NCBI GenBank assembly: GCA_963642995.1
Contig: CAVIIZ010000001.1
Location: 1-64,000 of the forward strand
From: CAVAWX01 sp963642995
GTDB taxonomy: Bacteria; Actinomycetota; Coriobacteriia; Coriobacteriales; QAMH01
Direction of reading: 5' to 3'
Length of the DNA: 64,000 nucleotides
A model generated the notes under the pieces. That model had not been told where the DNA came from. It did not search any database and saw nothing but the letters and a program-made list of their open reading frames with translations. Of the stretch, positions 43,487 to 54,957 are shown piece after piece. Within the stretch, counting starts at the first letter, position 1. Each line of letters opens with the position of its first letter. The translations under genes were made by a program, and so were the position numbers.

Positions 43487-44206
43487 TCAAAGGGAGCCTA
43501 TTATTTCGCCGAAAGCGGCAAGCGAGTTTTCCGCGCGCGTGACGGGGCGCCCGACGACGATGTGCGAGGCTCCCGCGTCGAAGGCGTCCTTTGGCGTGGC
43601 CACCCGGCTCTGGTCGCCCAACGCCGCGCCATGCGGGCGCACGCCGGGGGTGATGACCAGCGCGTCTTCCCCGAGCAGCTCGCGCATGGCGGCCGCCTCC
43701 CCGGGCGAGCACACGACGCCGGAGAGCCGCGCGCCGCAGGCGAGGGCGGCAAGGCGCCCCACTTGGGCGGCAAGCTCGCCGTCCACGCCAATGGAGTGCA
43801 AAGCGGACGTGTCCATGCTGGTGAGCACGGTGATGGCGCACACGGCGGGGGGCTGTCCGCCGCCGGCGCCCGCACGCGCGCCCTCCGCGGCGGCGCGCAG
43901 CATGTCGGCGCCGCCTGCGGCGTGCACGGTGAACAGGTCGGCGCCGGCCTCGGCAAGCGATTTCGCCGCGCCGCGCACCTGGTGCGGGATGTCGTGGAGC
44001 TTCAGGTCCACGAAGACCTTGAAGCCGAGCTTGTGGAGCTGGCGCACGATGGCAGGGCCGGCCGCGTAGTACAGCGTCATGCCCACCTTCACCCAGCGCG
44101 CCCGCCCGGCAAGCTGCTCGCCTATGGCGATGGCCTCGTCGCCCGCGCAGTCCAAAGCGACGATGACGCGGTCTTTGCGCTGCTCGTCCATCCAATCCAT
44201 GTTCAT
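43487..44206 (-). CDS. pyrF: Orotidine 5'-phosphate decarboxylase
   Basis: A 239-residue TIM barrel with the D-x-K-x2-D active site in VFVDLKLHDIPHQV near residue 68, and IVALDCAGDEAIA at the N-terminus. It makes UMP. GGAGGT precedes the ATG. It is the last gene of the pyrimidine operon, separated from pyrD by a 126-base stretch that contains a T7/A7-flanked inverted repeat. pyrE is not seen in the window. Confidence 0.95.
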   Translation of the reverse strand: MNMDWMDEQRKDRVIVALDCAGDEAIAIGEQLAGRARWVKVGMTLYYAAGPAIVRQLHKLGFKVFVDLKLHDIPHQVRGAAKSLAEAGADLFTVHAAGGADMLRAAAEGARAGAGGGQPPAVCAITVLTSMDTSALHSIGVDGELAAQVGRLAALACGARLSGVVCSPGEAAAMRELLGEDALVITPGVRPHGAALGDQSRVATPKDAFDAGASHIVVGRPVTRAENSLAAFGEIIGSL

Positions 44207-44272
44207 CGAACCTCCAATGCCGTTTCATCGCGCATTCCCGCCCGCAAAATAGCCCGTCAGGACATGGGCCTC

Positions 44273-44327
44273 TTTTTTTGCGGCAGCGAGCGCCTTCTTC
44301 GGCCCGCGCGCCGCCGGACGAAAAAAA
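44273..44327. repeat. T7/A7-flanked inverted repeat between pyrD and pyrF
   Basis: T7 at 44273-44279 and A7 at 44321-44327 flank an imperfect GC-rich stem (GCGGCAGCGAGCGCC against GGCCCGCGCGCCGCC around TTCTTC). In a transcript from either strand the T run precedes and the A run follows, so it is not a standard intrinsic terminator. It may be an mRNA processing or stability element that sets pyrF expression. Confidence 0.5.
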
Positions 44328-44332
44328 CCGCC

Positions 44333-45322
44333 TCAGGTCTCCAGCGCCCCGACGAGCTCGTTCACGTCCCGCACGCCCTGCCCGCGGCAAAAGGAGACGA
44401 TGCCTTCCAGCACATCGGCGCAGGCGCGCGGGTTGGGAAAGCTCGCCGCGCCCACCGCCACGGCCGTGGCGCCGCAGAGCATGAACTCGACGGCGTCTTC
44501 CCCGCTCGCTATGCCGCCCATGCCCAATACGGGCACGTCCACGGCATTATGCACCTGCCAGACCATGCGCAGCGCCACCGGCTTGACGGCAGGGCCTGAC
44601 AGCCCGCCCACGACGCGGGCCAGGCGGGGGCGGCGGCGGCGCGCGTCCACGGACATGCCCAGCAGGGTGTTCACGAGCGAGACGGCGTCTGCCCCGGCGT
44701 CGGCCACCGCGGCGGCGATGGCCGCGATGTCGGTGACGTTGGGGGTGAGCTTGACGATGAGCGGGCGCTTCGTGGCCGCGCGGCACAGCCTCGCGACATG
44801 CGCGGCGGCCACCGGGTCGCAGCCGAAGGCCATGCCGCCGGCGTCCACGTTGGGACACGAGATGTTCACCTCGTAGGCGTCTACCGCCTCCTCGTCTTCC
44901 AGACGCTCGATGACCTGCACGTACTCCTCGGGCGCATGCCCCGACACGTTCACGATGACGCGCGTGTTTCGAGCTGCCATCCAGGGCAGGGTCTTGGCGC
45001 AGAAGGCCTCGACGCCCGGGTTTTGCAATCCGATGGAGTTCAGCATGCCGGACGGCGTCTCGGCGATGCGCGGGGCGGGGTTGCCCTCCCAGGGGGTGAA
45101 GGAGACGCCCTTGGTGGTGATGGCGCCCAGGCGCGCGACGTCGAGGAAATCGGCGTACTCGCGTCCCGAGCCGAAGGTGCCGGAAGCGTTCGTGACGGGG
45201 TTCTTCATGCGCAGGCCGCCCAGGTCCACGGCCAAAGCGGGCGCGTCGGCGGCAAGCTCGAAAAGCGCGCCGGCCGCATCCGCCGCCTTCCTCGCGCCGG
45301 CGGCGCTCCTCGCGTTTTCCAT
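44333..45322 (-). CDS. pyrD: Dihydroorotate dehydrogenase B, catalytic subunit
   Basis: A 329-residue TIM-barrel flavoprotein of class 1B. MKNPVTNASGTFG is the FMN/substrate region, and NISCPNVDAGGMAFGC holds the class 1 cysteine catalytic base. It oxidises dihydroorotate to orotate, passing electrons to PyrK and then NAD+. The ATG at 45322 lies two bases after the pyrK stop, with GGAGGTGG upstream; a GTG at 45328 is a less likely alternative. The N-terminal 30 residues are an Ala-rich extension before the family start. Confidence 0.94.
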   Translation of the reverse strand: MENARSAAGARKAADAAGALFELAADAPALAVDLGGLRMKNPVTNASGTFGSGREYADFLDVARLGAITTKGVSFTPWEGNPAPRIAETPSGMLNSIGLQNPGVEAFCAKTLPWMAARNTRVIVNVSGHAPEEYVQVIERLEDEEAVDAYEVNISCPNVDAGGMAFGCDPVAAAHVARLCRAATKRPLIVKLTPNVTDIAAIAAAVADAGADAVSLVNTLLGMSVDARRRRPRLARVVGGLSGPAVKPVALRMVWQVHNAVDVPVLGMGGIASGEDAVEFMLCGATAVAVGAASFPNPRACADVLEGIVSFCRGQGVRDVNELVGALET

Positions 45323-45324
45323 GC

Positions 45325-46122
45325 TCACCAGACCACCTCCGCCGCGTCGAAAACCGGGCCGTCTGCGCATACGCGGCGCAGGCCGCCCGTCGTCTGCAGC
45401 ACGCAGGAAAGGCACGCGCCGACGCCGCAGGCCATGAGGCGCTCCATGCTGACCTGGGCCGCCACGCCGTGCGCGAGCGCCGGCTTGACGACGTTTCCCA
45501 TCATGGGATGCGGGCCGCACACGAAGACCTGCGCGTAGGCGCCCGACGCGATGAGGACGTCGCTTTCTTGCGTGACGAAGCCGTGCGCGCCCTCGCTGCC
45601 GTCGTCGGTGGTGATGCGCATCGTGCCGCCCGAGGCCTCGACGGCCGCCGCGATCGCGTCGCGGCACACGAGCAGATCCGAGCTTGCCGCGCCCATGACC
45701 ACGTCCACGACATGCCCCTCCTCCGCCAGCTCGTGCGCCAGCATGGTCAGCGGCACGGCGCCCATGCCGCCGCAGACGAGCAGCATGCGCGAACCCTCGG
45801 GCGCCGCAGCCTGCTCGAGGCGCCAGCCGTTGCCCAGAGGGCCTGCCACGTCGACGAGCTCGCCCGGTTCCACCTGCGAGAGCCTGGCCGTGCCCTGCCC
45901 CACCACCTGAAAGCACACCTCCACCGCGCCCGTGTCCGCGTCGGCGCGCCACACGGCAAGCGGTATGCGCAAAAACTGCACCTGCCCCGCCGCCGGACGA
46001 AGCTCCACGAACTGGCCGGGCCGCGCGGCACCGGCGATCGAGGGCGCCTCGAAGGCCAGCGAGAAGACGCTCTCGGCAAGCTGCTCGCGCCCCACGACCC
46101 TCGTCCTCTCATCGTGCTTCAC
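45325..46122 (-). CDS. pyrK: Dihydroorotate dehydrogenase B, electron transfer subunit
   Basis: A 265-residue FAD- and [2Fe-2S]-binding reductase subunit. AGPLGNGW and LLVCGGMGAVPL are NAD(P)/FAD-contact motifs, and MACGVGACLSCVLQT then RRVCADGPVF holds the cluster cysteines. It accepts electrons from PyrD and gives them to NAD+. The start is a GTG with AAAGGAGATG upstream, directly after carB. Its presence shows that pyrD is the NAD-linked type. Confidence 0.93.
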   Translation of the reverse strand: MKHDERTRVVGREQLAESVFSLAFEAPSIAGAARPGQFVELRPAAGQVQFLRIPLAVWRADADTGAVEVCFQVVGQGTARLSQVEPGELVDVAGPLGNGWRLEQAAAPEGSRMLLVCGGMGAVPLTMLAHELAEEGHVVDVVMGAASSDLLVCRDAIAAAVEASGGTMRITTDDGSEGAHGFVTQESDVLIASGAYAQVFVCGPHPMMGNVVKPALAHGVAAQVSMERLMACGVGACLSCVLQTTGGLRRVCADGPVFDAAEVVW

Positions 46123-46125
46123 AGC

Positions 46126-49350
<3,225 letters not shown>

Positions 49351-50643
49351 CTAGCGATCGCCTCCTTTGCCCTCGGTGAAAACGCGCGTGTCGCGCACCT
49401 CGATGTCCAGGTAGTCGTCGCGTCCGTCCATGAGGCGCATGAACGCGTCGAAGAGATACGACGAGTCGTGAGGGCCGGGCGCGGCCTCCGGGTGGTACTG
49501 CACGCAAAAGGCCGGGATGTCCAGAAAGGCCATGCCCTCGGGCGTGCCGTCGTTGAGGTTGACGTGGGTGAGCTGTATGCGGCCGAACGCCTCGTTTGCC
49601 ACGACGGGCGAGATGCGGCGCTCGGTCCAAAAGCGCAGGTCGCCGTCGGCCGGATGCTCGGCGACGCCGCCCGATTCATCCGCCACGAGAGGCCCCAAGC
49701 TGGAAAACACCTGGCCGAATCCGTGGTTTTGCGCCGTGATCTCGACCGCCCCGGTGCGCAGGTTCATGACGGGCTGGTTGCCGCCGTGGTGGCCGTAGGG
49801 CAGCTTCTCCATCGCCGCGCCGGCCGCCAGCGAGAGCATCTGGTGGCCGAGGCATATGCCGAAGACGGCGACCTTGCCCAGCAGCGCGCGCGCAGCCTCG
49901 GCCGTCGCGTCCACGGCTTGCGGGTCGCCCGGGCCGTTGGAGAAGAACACGCCGTCGGGCTCGAGTTTCTCCACCTCGGACGCCGGCGTGTCCCAGGGCA
50001 CGACGACGGTCTCGCAGCCGCGCGTGGACAAGCCGGTCAAGATGTTGGTCTTCACCCCGCAGTCGAAGGCGACGACGCGTTTTTCCTTCTCGCAGTTGAA
50101 GGGGGGCAGCACGTAGGGGGACTTCGCCGAGACCTCCGCCACGAGGTTGCGCCCCACGAGGCCGGGCGACGTCGCGAGGCGCTGCAACGCCGCCTGCGCC
50201 GCCTGCGCCGCGTTCTCGCCGTCTTCCAACGTCGATACGATGCCCTGCATCGCGCCATGCTCGCGTATGTGGCGCACGAGCCGGCGCGTGTCGACGCCCT
50301 CGATGGCCACGACGCCGCTTTTCTTCAGGAAATCCGGCAGCGACTGCGTCGAGCGGAAGTTGCTCGGGCGCGCGCACATGTCGCGCACGACGAGGCCGGA
50401 GAAGAACAGCTCGCGCGCCTGCATGTCCTCGGCGTTGACCCCGTAGTTGCCTACCTGCGGATAGGTGAGGGCGACTATCTGGCCGCGGTAGCTCGGGTCG
50501 CTTGCGATCTCCTGATAGCCGGTCATCGAGGTGTTGAAGCACAGCTCGCCTGTGGCCTCGCCTCGCGCTCCGCAGCTCGTGCCCGTGAAAACCGCGCCGT
50601 CCTCGAGGACGAGCACGGCGGGTGTGCCTTTCGCCAACGCCAT
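49351..50643 (-). CDS. carA: Carbamoyl-phosphate synthase small subunit
   Basis: A 430-residue protein: an N-terminal carbamoyl-phosphate synthase domain and a class I glutamine amidotransferase domain with the nucleophile in AVFGICLGHQML and the His/Glu pair in CVQYHPEAAPGPHD. It supplies ammonia to CarB. It starts one base after pyrC's stop context and ends flush with carB. It is longer than typical (about 380), with extra residues in the amidotransferase half (WTERRISPVVANEAFG). Confidence 0.96.
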   Translation of the reverse strand: MALAKGTPAVLVLEDGAVFTGTSCGARGEATGELCFNTSMTGYQEIASDPSYRGQIVALTYPQVGNYGVNAEDMQARELFFSGLVVRDMCARPSNFRSTQSLPDFLKKSGVVAIEGVDTRRLVRHIREHGAMQGIVSTLEDGENAAQAAQAALQRLATSPGLVGRNLVAEVSAKSPYVLPPFNCEKEKRVVAFDCGVKTNILTGLSTRGCETVVVPWDTPASEVEKLEPDGVFFSNGPGDPQAVDATAEAARALLGKVAVFGICLGHQMLSLAAGAAMEKLPYGHHGGNQPVMNLRTGAVEITAQNHGFGQVFSSLGPLVADESGGVAEHPADGDLRFWTERRISPVVANEAFGRIQLTHVNLNDGTPEGMAFLDIPAFCVQYHPEAAPGPHDSSYLFDAFMRLMDGRDDYLDIEVRDTRVFTEGKGGDR

Positions 50644-50644
50644 C

Positions 50645-51991
50645 TTAAAACGTCACCTCTCCGTCTTGGAACGTCGCGTAGCCGGCCGTGTACGTCTCCA
50701 CGACCGCGCCGCGCAGGTGCTTTCCCGCAAACGCCGAGTTTGCGCCCTTCGACGCGAAATCCGCCGTGTCGACCGTCCACTGCGCGTCCGGGTCCACGAC
50801 GGCGAAGTCCGCGACGCCGCCGGCCTCGATGCGCACGGCGGGCTGTCCGAGCAGCTTGCGCGGCGCCACGGCCATGGCCTCGACGAGGCGCGCCCATCCC
50901 ATGCGCTTTTGCGTGAGAGCCGTCCACTCGCCGGCCTCGAAACTTGCCGCGGGCGCGGACACGAGGCAGGTGAGCACGACGGCAAGCGCCGTCTCCAGCC
51001 CCGTGGTGCCGAAGGGCGCGAGGTTGAACTCGAGCGCCTTCTCGTGGGCGGCATGGGGGGCATGGTCGGTCGAGACCATGTCGATGACGCCGCAAAGCAG
51101 CGCCTCTTGCAACGCGAGCGCGTCGGCGGCAGATCGCAGCGGCGGGTTCACCTTCAGGTCCGTGTCGTAGCTTTGCCGGCGGATGAACGAGGAGTCGCAG
51201 AAGAGATGGTGCGGGGTGGCCTCGCAGGTGACGGGCACGCCGTCTGCCTTCGCGCGGGCCACCAGCTCGACGCCGCGGGCCGTGGTGACGTGCTGGATAT
51301 GGAGGCGGCAGCCCGTCAGGCGGGCCAACTCGACGTCGCGGGCGATCTGGACCTCCTCGCCTGCCGCAGGCCAGGCGGCAAGCCCGAGCGCCGTCGAGAC
51401 CGCGCCCTCGTCTGCCACGCCATCTGCGACCAGGCTCTCGTCTTGGCAATGCGACAAGACGGGCTTGTCCAGCATCTTCGCGTAGTCCATGACGCGGCGC
51501 ATCGTGGCGCTGTCCTGGATGCCGCGCCCGTCGTCGGAAAAGGCCACGGCGCCGTTTCGCGCCATGTCGCCCATCTCGGCAAGCACGGCGCCCGCAAGGC
51601 CTTTCGTGCACGCGCCCACGGGCAAGACGCGCGTGCGCCCCGGCTTCCAGGCGCATCTCTCCAGCTCGTAGGCCACGAGCGCGCCCGTGTCGATGGCAGG
51701 CTCCGTGTTTGCCATGGGCGCCACCGCCGTGAATCCGCCGCGGGCGGCCGCGCGCATGCCGCAGACGATGTCTTCCTTGTATTCCAGGCCTGGGTCGCGC
51801 AAGTGCACGTGCGCGTCCACGAGCCCGGGGAGCAGGTAGCAGCCGGACAAGTCGCGCACGACGCACTTTGCGGGCTTTTCCACCCGCGCGCCCACTTCCA
51901 CGACGCGGCCGTCGCGCACGAGCACGCTCGCCACCTCGTCGAGGCCGACCTGCGGGTCGACCACATGCGCGCCTTCAAGCAGCAAGGCCAT
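50645..51991 (-). CDS. pyrC: Dihydroorotase
   Basis: A 448-residue amidohydrolase of the type I (long) dihydroorotase class. It has LPGLVDAHVHLRDPGLEYKE with metal ligands, a histidine in ATPHHLFCDSS, and MVSTDHAPHAAHEK. It closes carbamoyl aspartate to dihydroorotate. The ATG at 51991 is preferred to the GTG at 52000 because GGAGGTGA lies 8 bases before it; the gene overlaps pyrB by 17 bases. Confidence 0.95.
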   Translation of the reverse strand: MALLLEGAHVVDPQVGLDEVASVLVRDGRVVEVGARVEKPAKCVVRDLSGCYLLPGLVDAHVHLRDPGLEYKEDIVCGMRAAARGGFTAVAPMANTEPAIDTGALVAYELERCAWKPGRTRVLPVGACTKGLAGAVLAEMGDMARNGAVAFSDDGRGIQDSATMRRVMDYAKMLDKPVLSHCQDESLVADGVADEGAVSTALGLAAWPAAGEEVQIARDVELARLTGCRLHIQHVTTARGVELVARAKADGVPVTCEATPHHLFCDSSFIRRQSYDTDLKVNPPLRSAADALALQEALLCGVIDMVSTDHAPHAAHEKALEFNLAPFGTTGLETALAVVLTCLVSAPAASFEAGEWTALTQKRMGWARLVEAMAVAPRKLLGQPAVRIEAGGVADFAVVDPDAQWTVDTADFASKGANSAFAGKHLRGAVVETYTAGYATFQDGEVTF

Positions 51992-52997
51992 GGGGATCAC
52001 CTCCGAGCAGCAGGTACATGACGGCCATGCGCACCGCCACCCCCGCGTTCACCTGGTCGAGTACGAGAGACTGCGCCGCATCGGCCGCATCGGCGGACAG
52101 CTCCACGCCGCGGTTCACGGGGCCGGGGTGCATGATGACCGAGCCCGGTTTCATCGCGGAAAGCCGGCGCATGTCCACGCCGTAGAGCGCCGCGTACTCG
52201 CGCAAGCCGGGCAGCGGCGCGCCCTCGAGGCGCTCCATCTGGATGCGCAGCATGTAGAGCACGTCCAGCTCGGGCAGGCACTCGTCGAGGTCGTGGCACA
52301 CGCGAGGCGAGGGCGGGCGTTTCCCCGCGTCTTCAGCGCAGGCCGCGCCGCCGTCGCCTCCCGCGCGCGCAACCGACGCGGCGGCCTCGCGGCACAGCGC
52401 GCCCGGGCAGGCGGGCATGAGCGTGGGCGGCCCTACGAGCACGGGCTCGGCGCCCATCATGACGAGCAGCGGCACGAGCGAGCCGGCCACGCGGGAATGC
52501 GCGACGTCGCCCACGATGCCCACCTTCAGCCCCGCAAGGCCGCCGAAGCGCTCGCGCATGGCGAAGGCGTCGAGCAGGGCCTGGGTGGGATGCTCGTGCT
52601 TGCCGTCGCCGCCGTTGACCACGCAGGCGCGGACATGGCGCTCGACCACGCGCGGGGCGCCCTCCTGGCGGCTGCGCACGACCACGAGGTCGGCGTCCAT
52701 CGCGTCGAGCGTGGCCGCCGTGTCGGCAAGCGACTCGCCCTTTTTCGCAGAAGAGGCGGCCGCCGAGAAGTTGATGGCGTCGGCCGACAGGCGCTTTGCC
52801 GCGATCTCGAAGCTCGTGCGCGTGCGCGTGGACGGCTCGTAGAAGAGGTTGACGACGGTGCGCCCGCGCAAGGTGGGCAGCTTCTTTATCTCGCGGTCGT
52901 TGACTTCCTTGAACGAGCGCGCGCAATCCAAGACCTCGACGACCTCGTCTGCCGTCAGGTCCTCTATGTCGATGAGGCTCCTGTGCGTGCCGAGCAT
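51975..52997 (-). CDS. pyrB: Aspartate carbamoyltransferase catalytic subunit
   Basis: A 340-residue transcarbamylase. FYEPSTRTRTSFEIAAKRL is the carbamoyl-phosphate site, and GDGKHEHPTQALLDAF and MHPGPVNRGVE are the other family motifs. An insertion of about 35 residues rich in Ala, Gly and Cys (after LMPACPGALC) lengthens the protein relative to the usual 310. It forms carbamoyl aspartate. It follows pyrR by 3 bases with GAGGCGAG upstream. No pyrI regulatory subunit is seen. Confidence 0.94.
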   Translation of the reverse strand: MLGTHRSLIDIEDLTADEVVEVLDCARSFKEVNDREIKKLPTLRGRTVVNLFYEPSTRTRTSFEIAAKRLSADAINFSAAASSAKKGESLADTAATLDAMDADLVVVRSRQEGAPRVVERHVRACVVNGGDGKHEHPTQALLDAFAMRERFGGLAGLKVGIVGDVAHSRVAGSLVPLLVMMGAEPVLVGPPTLMPACPGALCREAAASVARAGGDGGAACAEDAGKRPPSPRVCHDLDECLPELDVLYMLRIQMERLEGAPLPGLREYAALYGVDMRRLSAMKPGSVIMHPGPVNRGVELSADAADAAQSLVLDQVNAGVAVRMAVMYLLLGGDPHGLAA

Positions 52998-53000
52998 GGG

Positions 53001-53624
53001 CTACTCGCCTCCCATCGCGTGGGTGAAGGCGGCGTCGAGCGCGCTCGCGCTGGGCACCCGGGCCGCGCCGACACGTCCCGCGCCGCCCGTTTTCGAGACC
53101 TCGACGCTCGTGCGGCCGTCGAGCGGCTCGTAGAAGAAGCGCACGCTCTCGTCTGCGGAGCTGGGGACGTTCTTTCCCACGAAATCGGCGCGTATGGGCA
53201 GCTCGCGATGCCCGCGGTCCACGAGCACGGCCAGCTGGACGCGGCCCGCGCGGCCGAGGTCTTTCAAGGCGTCGAGCGCCGCGCGCACCGTGCGCCCCGT
53301 GAAGAGCACGTCGTCTACGAGCACGACCGTCTTGCCGTCCAGGGCGAAGGGGACCTCCGTGCGGTGCACCTCGGGCGCGTAGCTTGCCACGTCGTCGCGG
53401 TAGAAGCTGATGTCGAGGCGGCCGACGGGCACCTTCGCCGACTCGATCGCCTCGATGCGCCGGGCCAGCTCGGCGGCTATCATGTCGCCGCGCGTGACGA
53501 TGCCGACGAGCGCCAGCCCGTCTGCGCCGTTGTTGGATTCGAGGATTTCATGCGCCATGCGCGTGAGCGCGCGCTCTATCGCCTGCGCGTCCAAGACGAC
53601 CGTCTCAATCTCGGGTAAAGCCAT
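53001..53624 (-). CDS. pyrR: Bifunctional pyr operon regulator / uracil phosphoribosyltransferase PyrR
   Basis: A 207-residue protein with the PRPP motif TVVLVDDVLFTGRTVRAALDAL near residue 100. PyrR binds pyr mRNA with UMP and has weak uracil phosphoribosyltransferase activity. The start is taken as ATG 53624 with AAAGGGGTGG upstream; a GTG at 53633 is closer to the ribosome binding site. The leader to the candidate promoter is only about 50 bases and shows no terminator, so control of translation as in mycobacteria is more likely than classical attenuation (inference). A C-terminal extension of about 25 residues exceeds the usual length. Confidence 0.9.
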   Translation of the reverse strand: MALPEIETVVLDAQAIERALTRMAHEILESNNGADGLALVGIVTRGDMIAAELARRIEAIESAKVPVGRLDISFYRDDVASYAPEVHRTEVPFALDGKTVVLVDDVLFTGRTVRAALDALKDLGRAGRVQLAVLVDRGHRELPIRADFVGKNVPSSADESVRFFYEPLDGRTSVEVSKTGGAGRVGAARVPSASALDAAFTHAMGGE

Positions 53625-53684
53625 GTGCACCACCCCTTTCGGGCCTCGCCGGGCCGCGTCCTTAAAGGTTTCGGTTGCCTCGGG

Positions 53685-53690
53685 ATACTA
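53685..53690 (-). promoter_or_regulatory. Candidate pyr operon promoter (extended -10)
   Basis: TGCTAGTAT on the minus strand is an extended -10, about 60 bases upstream of pyrR. The -35 is not obvious. The resulting leader is too short for a PyrR anti-terminator plus terminator. Confidence 0.4.
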
Positions 53691-53770
53691 GCACCGCGCA
53701 CCGCCTGCCGGCGGGTGAATCGGGTGAATCCCGCGGATGCGAAAAAGCCGCAGCCGAAAACCGCACGTCA

Positions 53771-53805
53771 CATGGCGGCTGCCACGTCGCCCTCCAAGGC
53801 GAGCG
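53771..53805. repeat. 35-bp direct repeat, left copy
   Basis: The sequence starting CATGGCGGCTGCCACG recurs at 54958-54992 with a single mismatch (CTCC against CTTC). The two copies bracket the first toxin-antitoxin module (about 1.15 kb). In the right copy the reading frame that runs into the hsdR remnant reads HGGCHVALQGER, and the left copy encodes the same residues before diverging. Confidence 0.85.
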
Positions 53806-53825
53806 CGGCCAAGGAAGTCACCCGT

Positions 53826-53876
53826 TTGGCGAAGAGCGAGCATTGGTGCATAATGTGTAGCACGATGTGCTACACA
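53826..53876 (+). promoter_or_regulatory. Promoter and perfect palindromic operator of toxin-antitoxin module 1
   Basis: TTGGCG (53826-53831) and CATAAT (53849-53854) are separated by 17 bases. A perfect inverted repeat follows: TGTGTAGCAC (53854-53863), a GAT spacer, and its reverse complement to 53876. It starts at the last base of the -10 and covers the expected start of transcription. This is the layout of an autorepressed RHH antitoxin operator. Confidence 0.8.
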
Positions 53877-53888
53877 AAAGGGGTGAAG

Positions 53889-54392
53889 ATGCGCAAGCCT
53901 ACGGGAATACGGTTCACGGACGAGGAGCACGCGGCGATAGCGTCGTATGCCGCCGCGCACGAGACCTCGTTTTCAGACGTCGTGAGAAAGGCAGTGCGCG
54001 AATTCACCGACCCCGACCGGGACAAGGGCTACCTGACGCTCGCACAGATCGCCTCGACAGGCGGCGACGTCGAATTGGCGTTCGGGCAATTCCTCGACGA
54101 CTTCGCCCACGCCCGCGACAAAGCAGCGCTCATCGCCGACGAGCCGCGATGGCCGCAGGAATACACGGGGCGTTGGCGCTACGACCTGGCCGCCGCCGCG
54201 CACAAGCTGGCCAACGACAACGGCCTGCCCGTGCCCGCATGGTGCATCGAGGAGCGCTACTGCCCCGACGAGCCCCTGTGGGCCTTCGACACCGAGGATC
54301 CGCAGTTCCGCTCCTACCTGCGGGAGAACACGCCGCGGGAGTTCCGCTGGCACAATCTGTTCCTCGGCCCGAACGTCTTGCAGAGGGCATGA
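53889..54392 (+). CDS. Ribbon-helix-helix antitoxin-like protein of TA module 1
   Basis: A 167-residue protein. The N-terminus (MRKPTGIRFTDEEHAAIASY, then ETSFSDVVRKAVREF) looks like a CopG/Arc-type RHH DNA-binding domain. The remaining 110 residues match no domain I can name with certainty; RSYLRENTPREFRWHN near the end is a distinctive feature seen in partners of DUF6036 nucleotidyltransferases. AAGGGG lies five bases before the ATG. The gene sits directly behind a perfect palindromic operator and 4 to 5 bases before the toxin's natural ATG. Antitoxin function is inferred from layout. Confidence 0.65.
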   Translation: MRKPTGIRFTDEEHAAIASYAAAHETSFSDVVRKAVREFTDPDRDKGYLTLAQIASTGGDVELAFGQFLDDFAHARDKAALIADEPRWPQEYTGRWRYDLAAAAHKLANDNGLPVPAWCIEERYCPDEPLWAFDTEDPQFRSYLRENTPREFRWHNLFLGPNVLQRA

Positions 54393-54396
54393 TGGC

Positions 54397-54437
54397 ATGC
54401 TGACGAGAGAGAGCAGATACAGCAATACCTTGCGGAA
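54397..54437 (+). other. (GA)n tract that shifts the natural start of the toxin gene out of frame
   Basis: The ATG at 54397 (GAGGG upstream) begins ATGCTGAC followed by GAGAGAGAG (54405-54413). Read from this ATG the frame diverges from the downstream protein. Removing one GA unit would give MLTREQIQQYLAEMDAELAS in perfect frame with the nucleotidyltransferase, which matches the expected N-terminus of the family. As sequenced, translation must use the internal ATG at 54438 or slip. Confidence 0.75.
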
Positions 54438-54923
54438 ATGGACGCCGAGCTCGCAAGCCGGGGATTGACAGGAGAGATAGTGCTGTGCGGCGGTGCCGTG
54501 ATGGCCTTGGTGTATGAAGCCCGGCAGTCCACGAAAGACATCGATGCCCTGTTTGAGCCGGCTCGCGAGTTACGGCAAATCGCCGCGGAGATGGCGAGGC
54601 GCCACGGATTGGAAGAGGATTGGCTCAACGACGCGGCCAAAGCATTCATCGACACGTCGCGCATGTCGTTCACATCGATCATGAAGATGAAAGCGCTACG
54701 CGTCCTGCGTCCCGACGACGAGGGCATGCTCGCCATGAAGCTCGCGTCCGCGCGAGAAGACAGCAAGGACGCTGACGACGCCGTCTTCCTCATCCGCCGC
54801 CTCGGCATCACGGACGAAGACGAGCTCCTCGACATGATGGAGCGCAATATCCCAAAGCGGATGCTCACACCCATGGCCGGCTTTTTCGCCAAGGAGATGT
54901 TGAAACGGTCGATTCGCGTTTGA
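54438..54923 (+). CDS. DUF6036-like nucleotidyltransferase, toxin of module 1 (5' end frameshifted)
   Basis: The open frame gives 161 residues. EIVLCGGAVMALVYEARQSTKDIDALFEP near the start is the minimal nucleotidyltransferase core (GG...D-x-D) of AbiEii/DUF6036-type proteins; GMLAMKLASARE and DSKDADDAVFLIRRLGI further on carry the lysine and helical features of the family. Such proteins act as toxins that modify RNA or nucleotides. The first 14 residues of the natural protein are out of frame because of the (GA)n tract. The ATG at 54438 has only a weak ribosome binding site. It is either off by phase variation, decayed, or affected by a sequencing error. Confidence 0.65.
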   Translation: MDAELASRGLTGEIVLCGGAVMALVYEARQSTKDIDALFEPARELRQIAAEMARRHGLEEDWLNDAAKAFIDTSRMSFTSIMKMKALRVLRPDDEGMLAMKLASAREDSKDADDAVFLIRRLGITDEDELLDMMERNIPKRMLTPMAGFFAKEMLKRSIRV

Positions 54924-54957
54924 CTGGGCGTCGACCGCACGCAAGACGCACCGAGGG

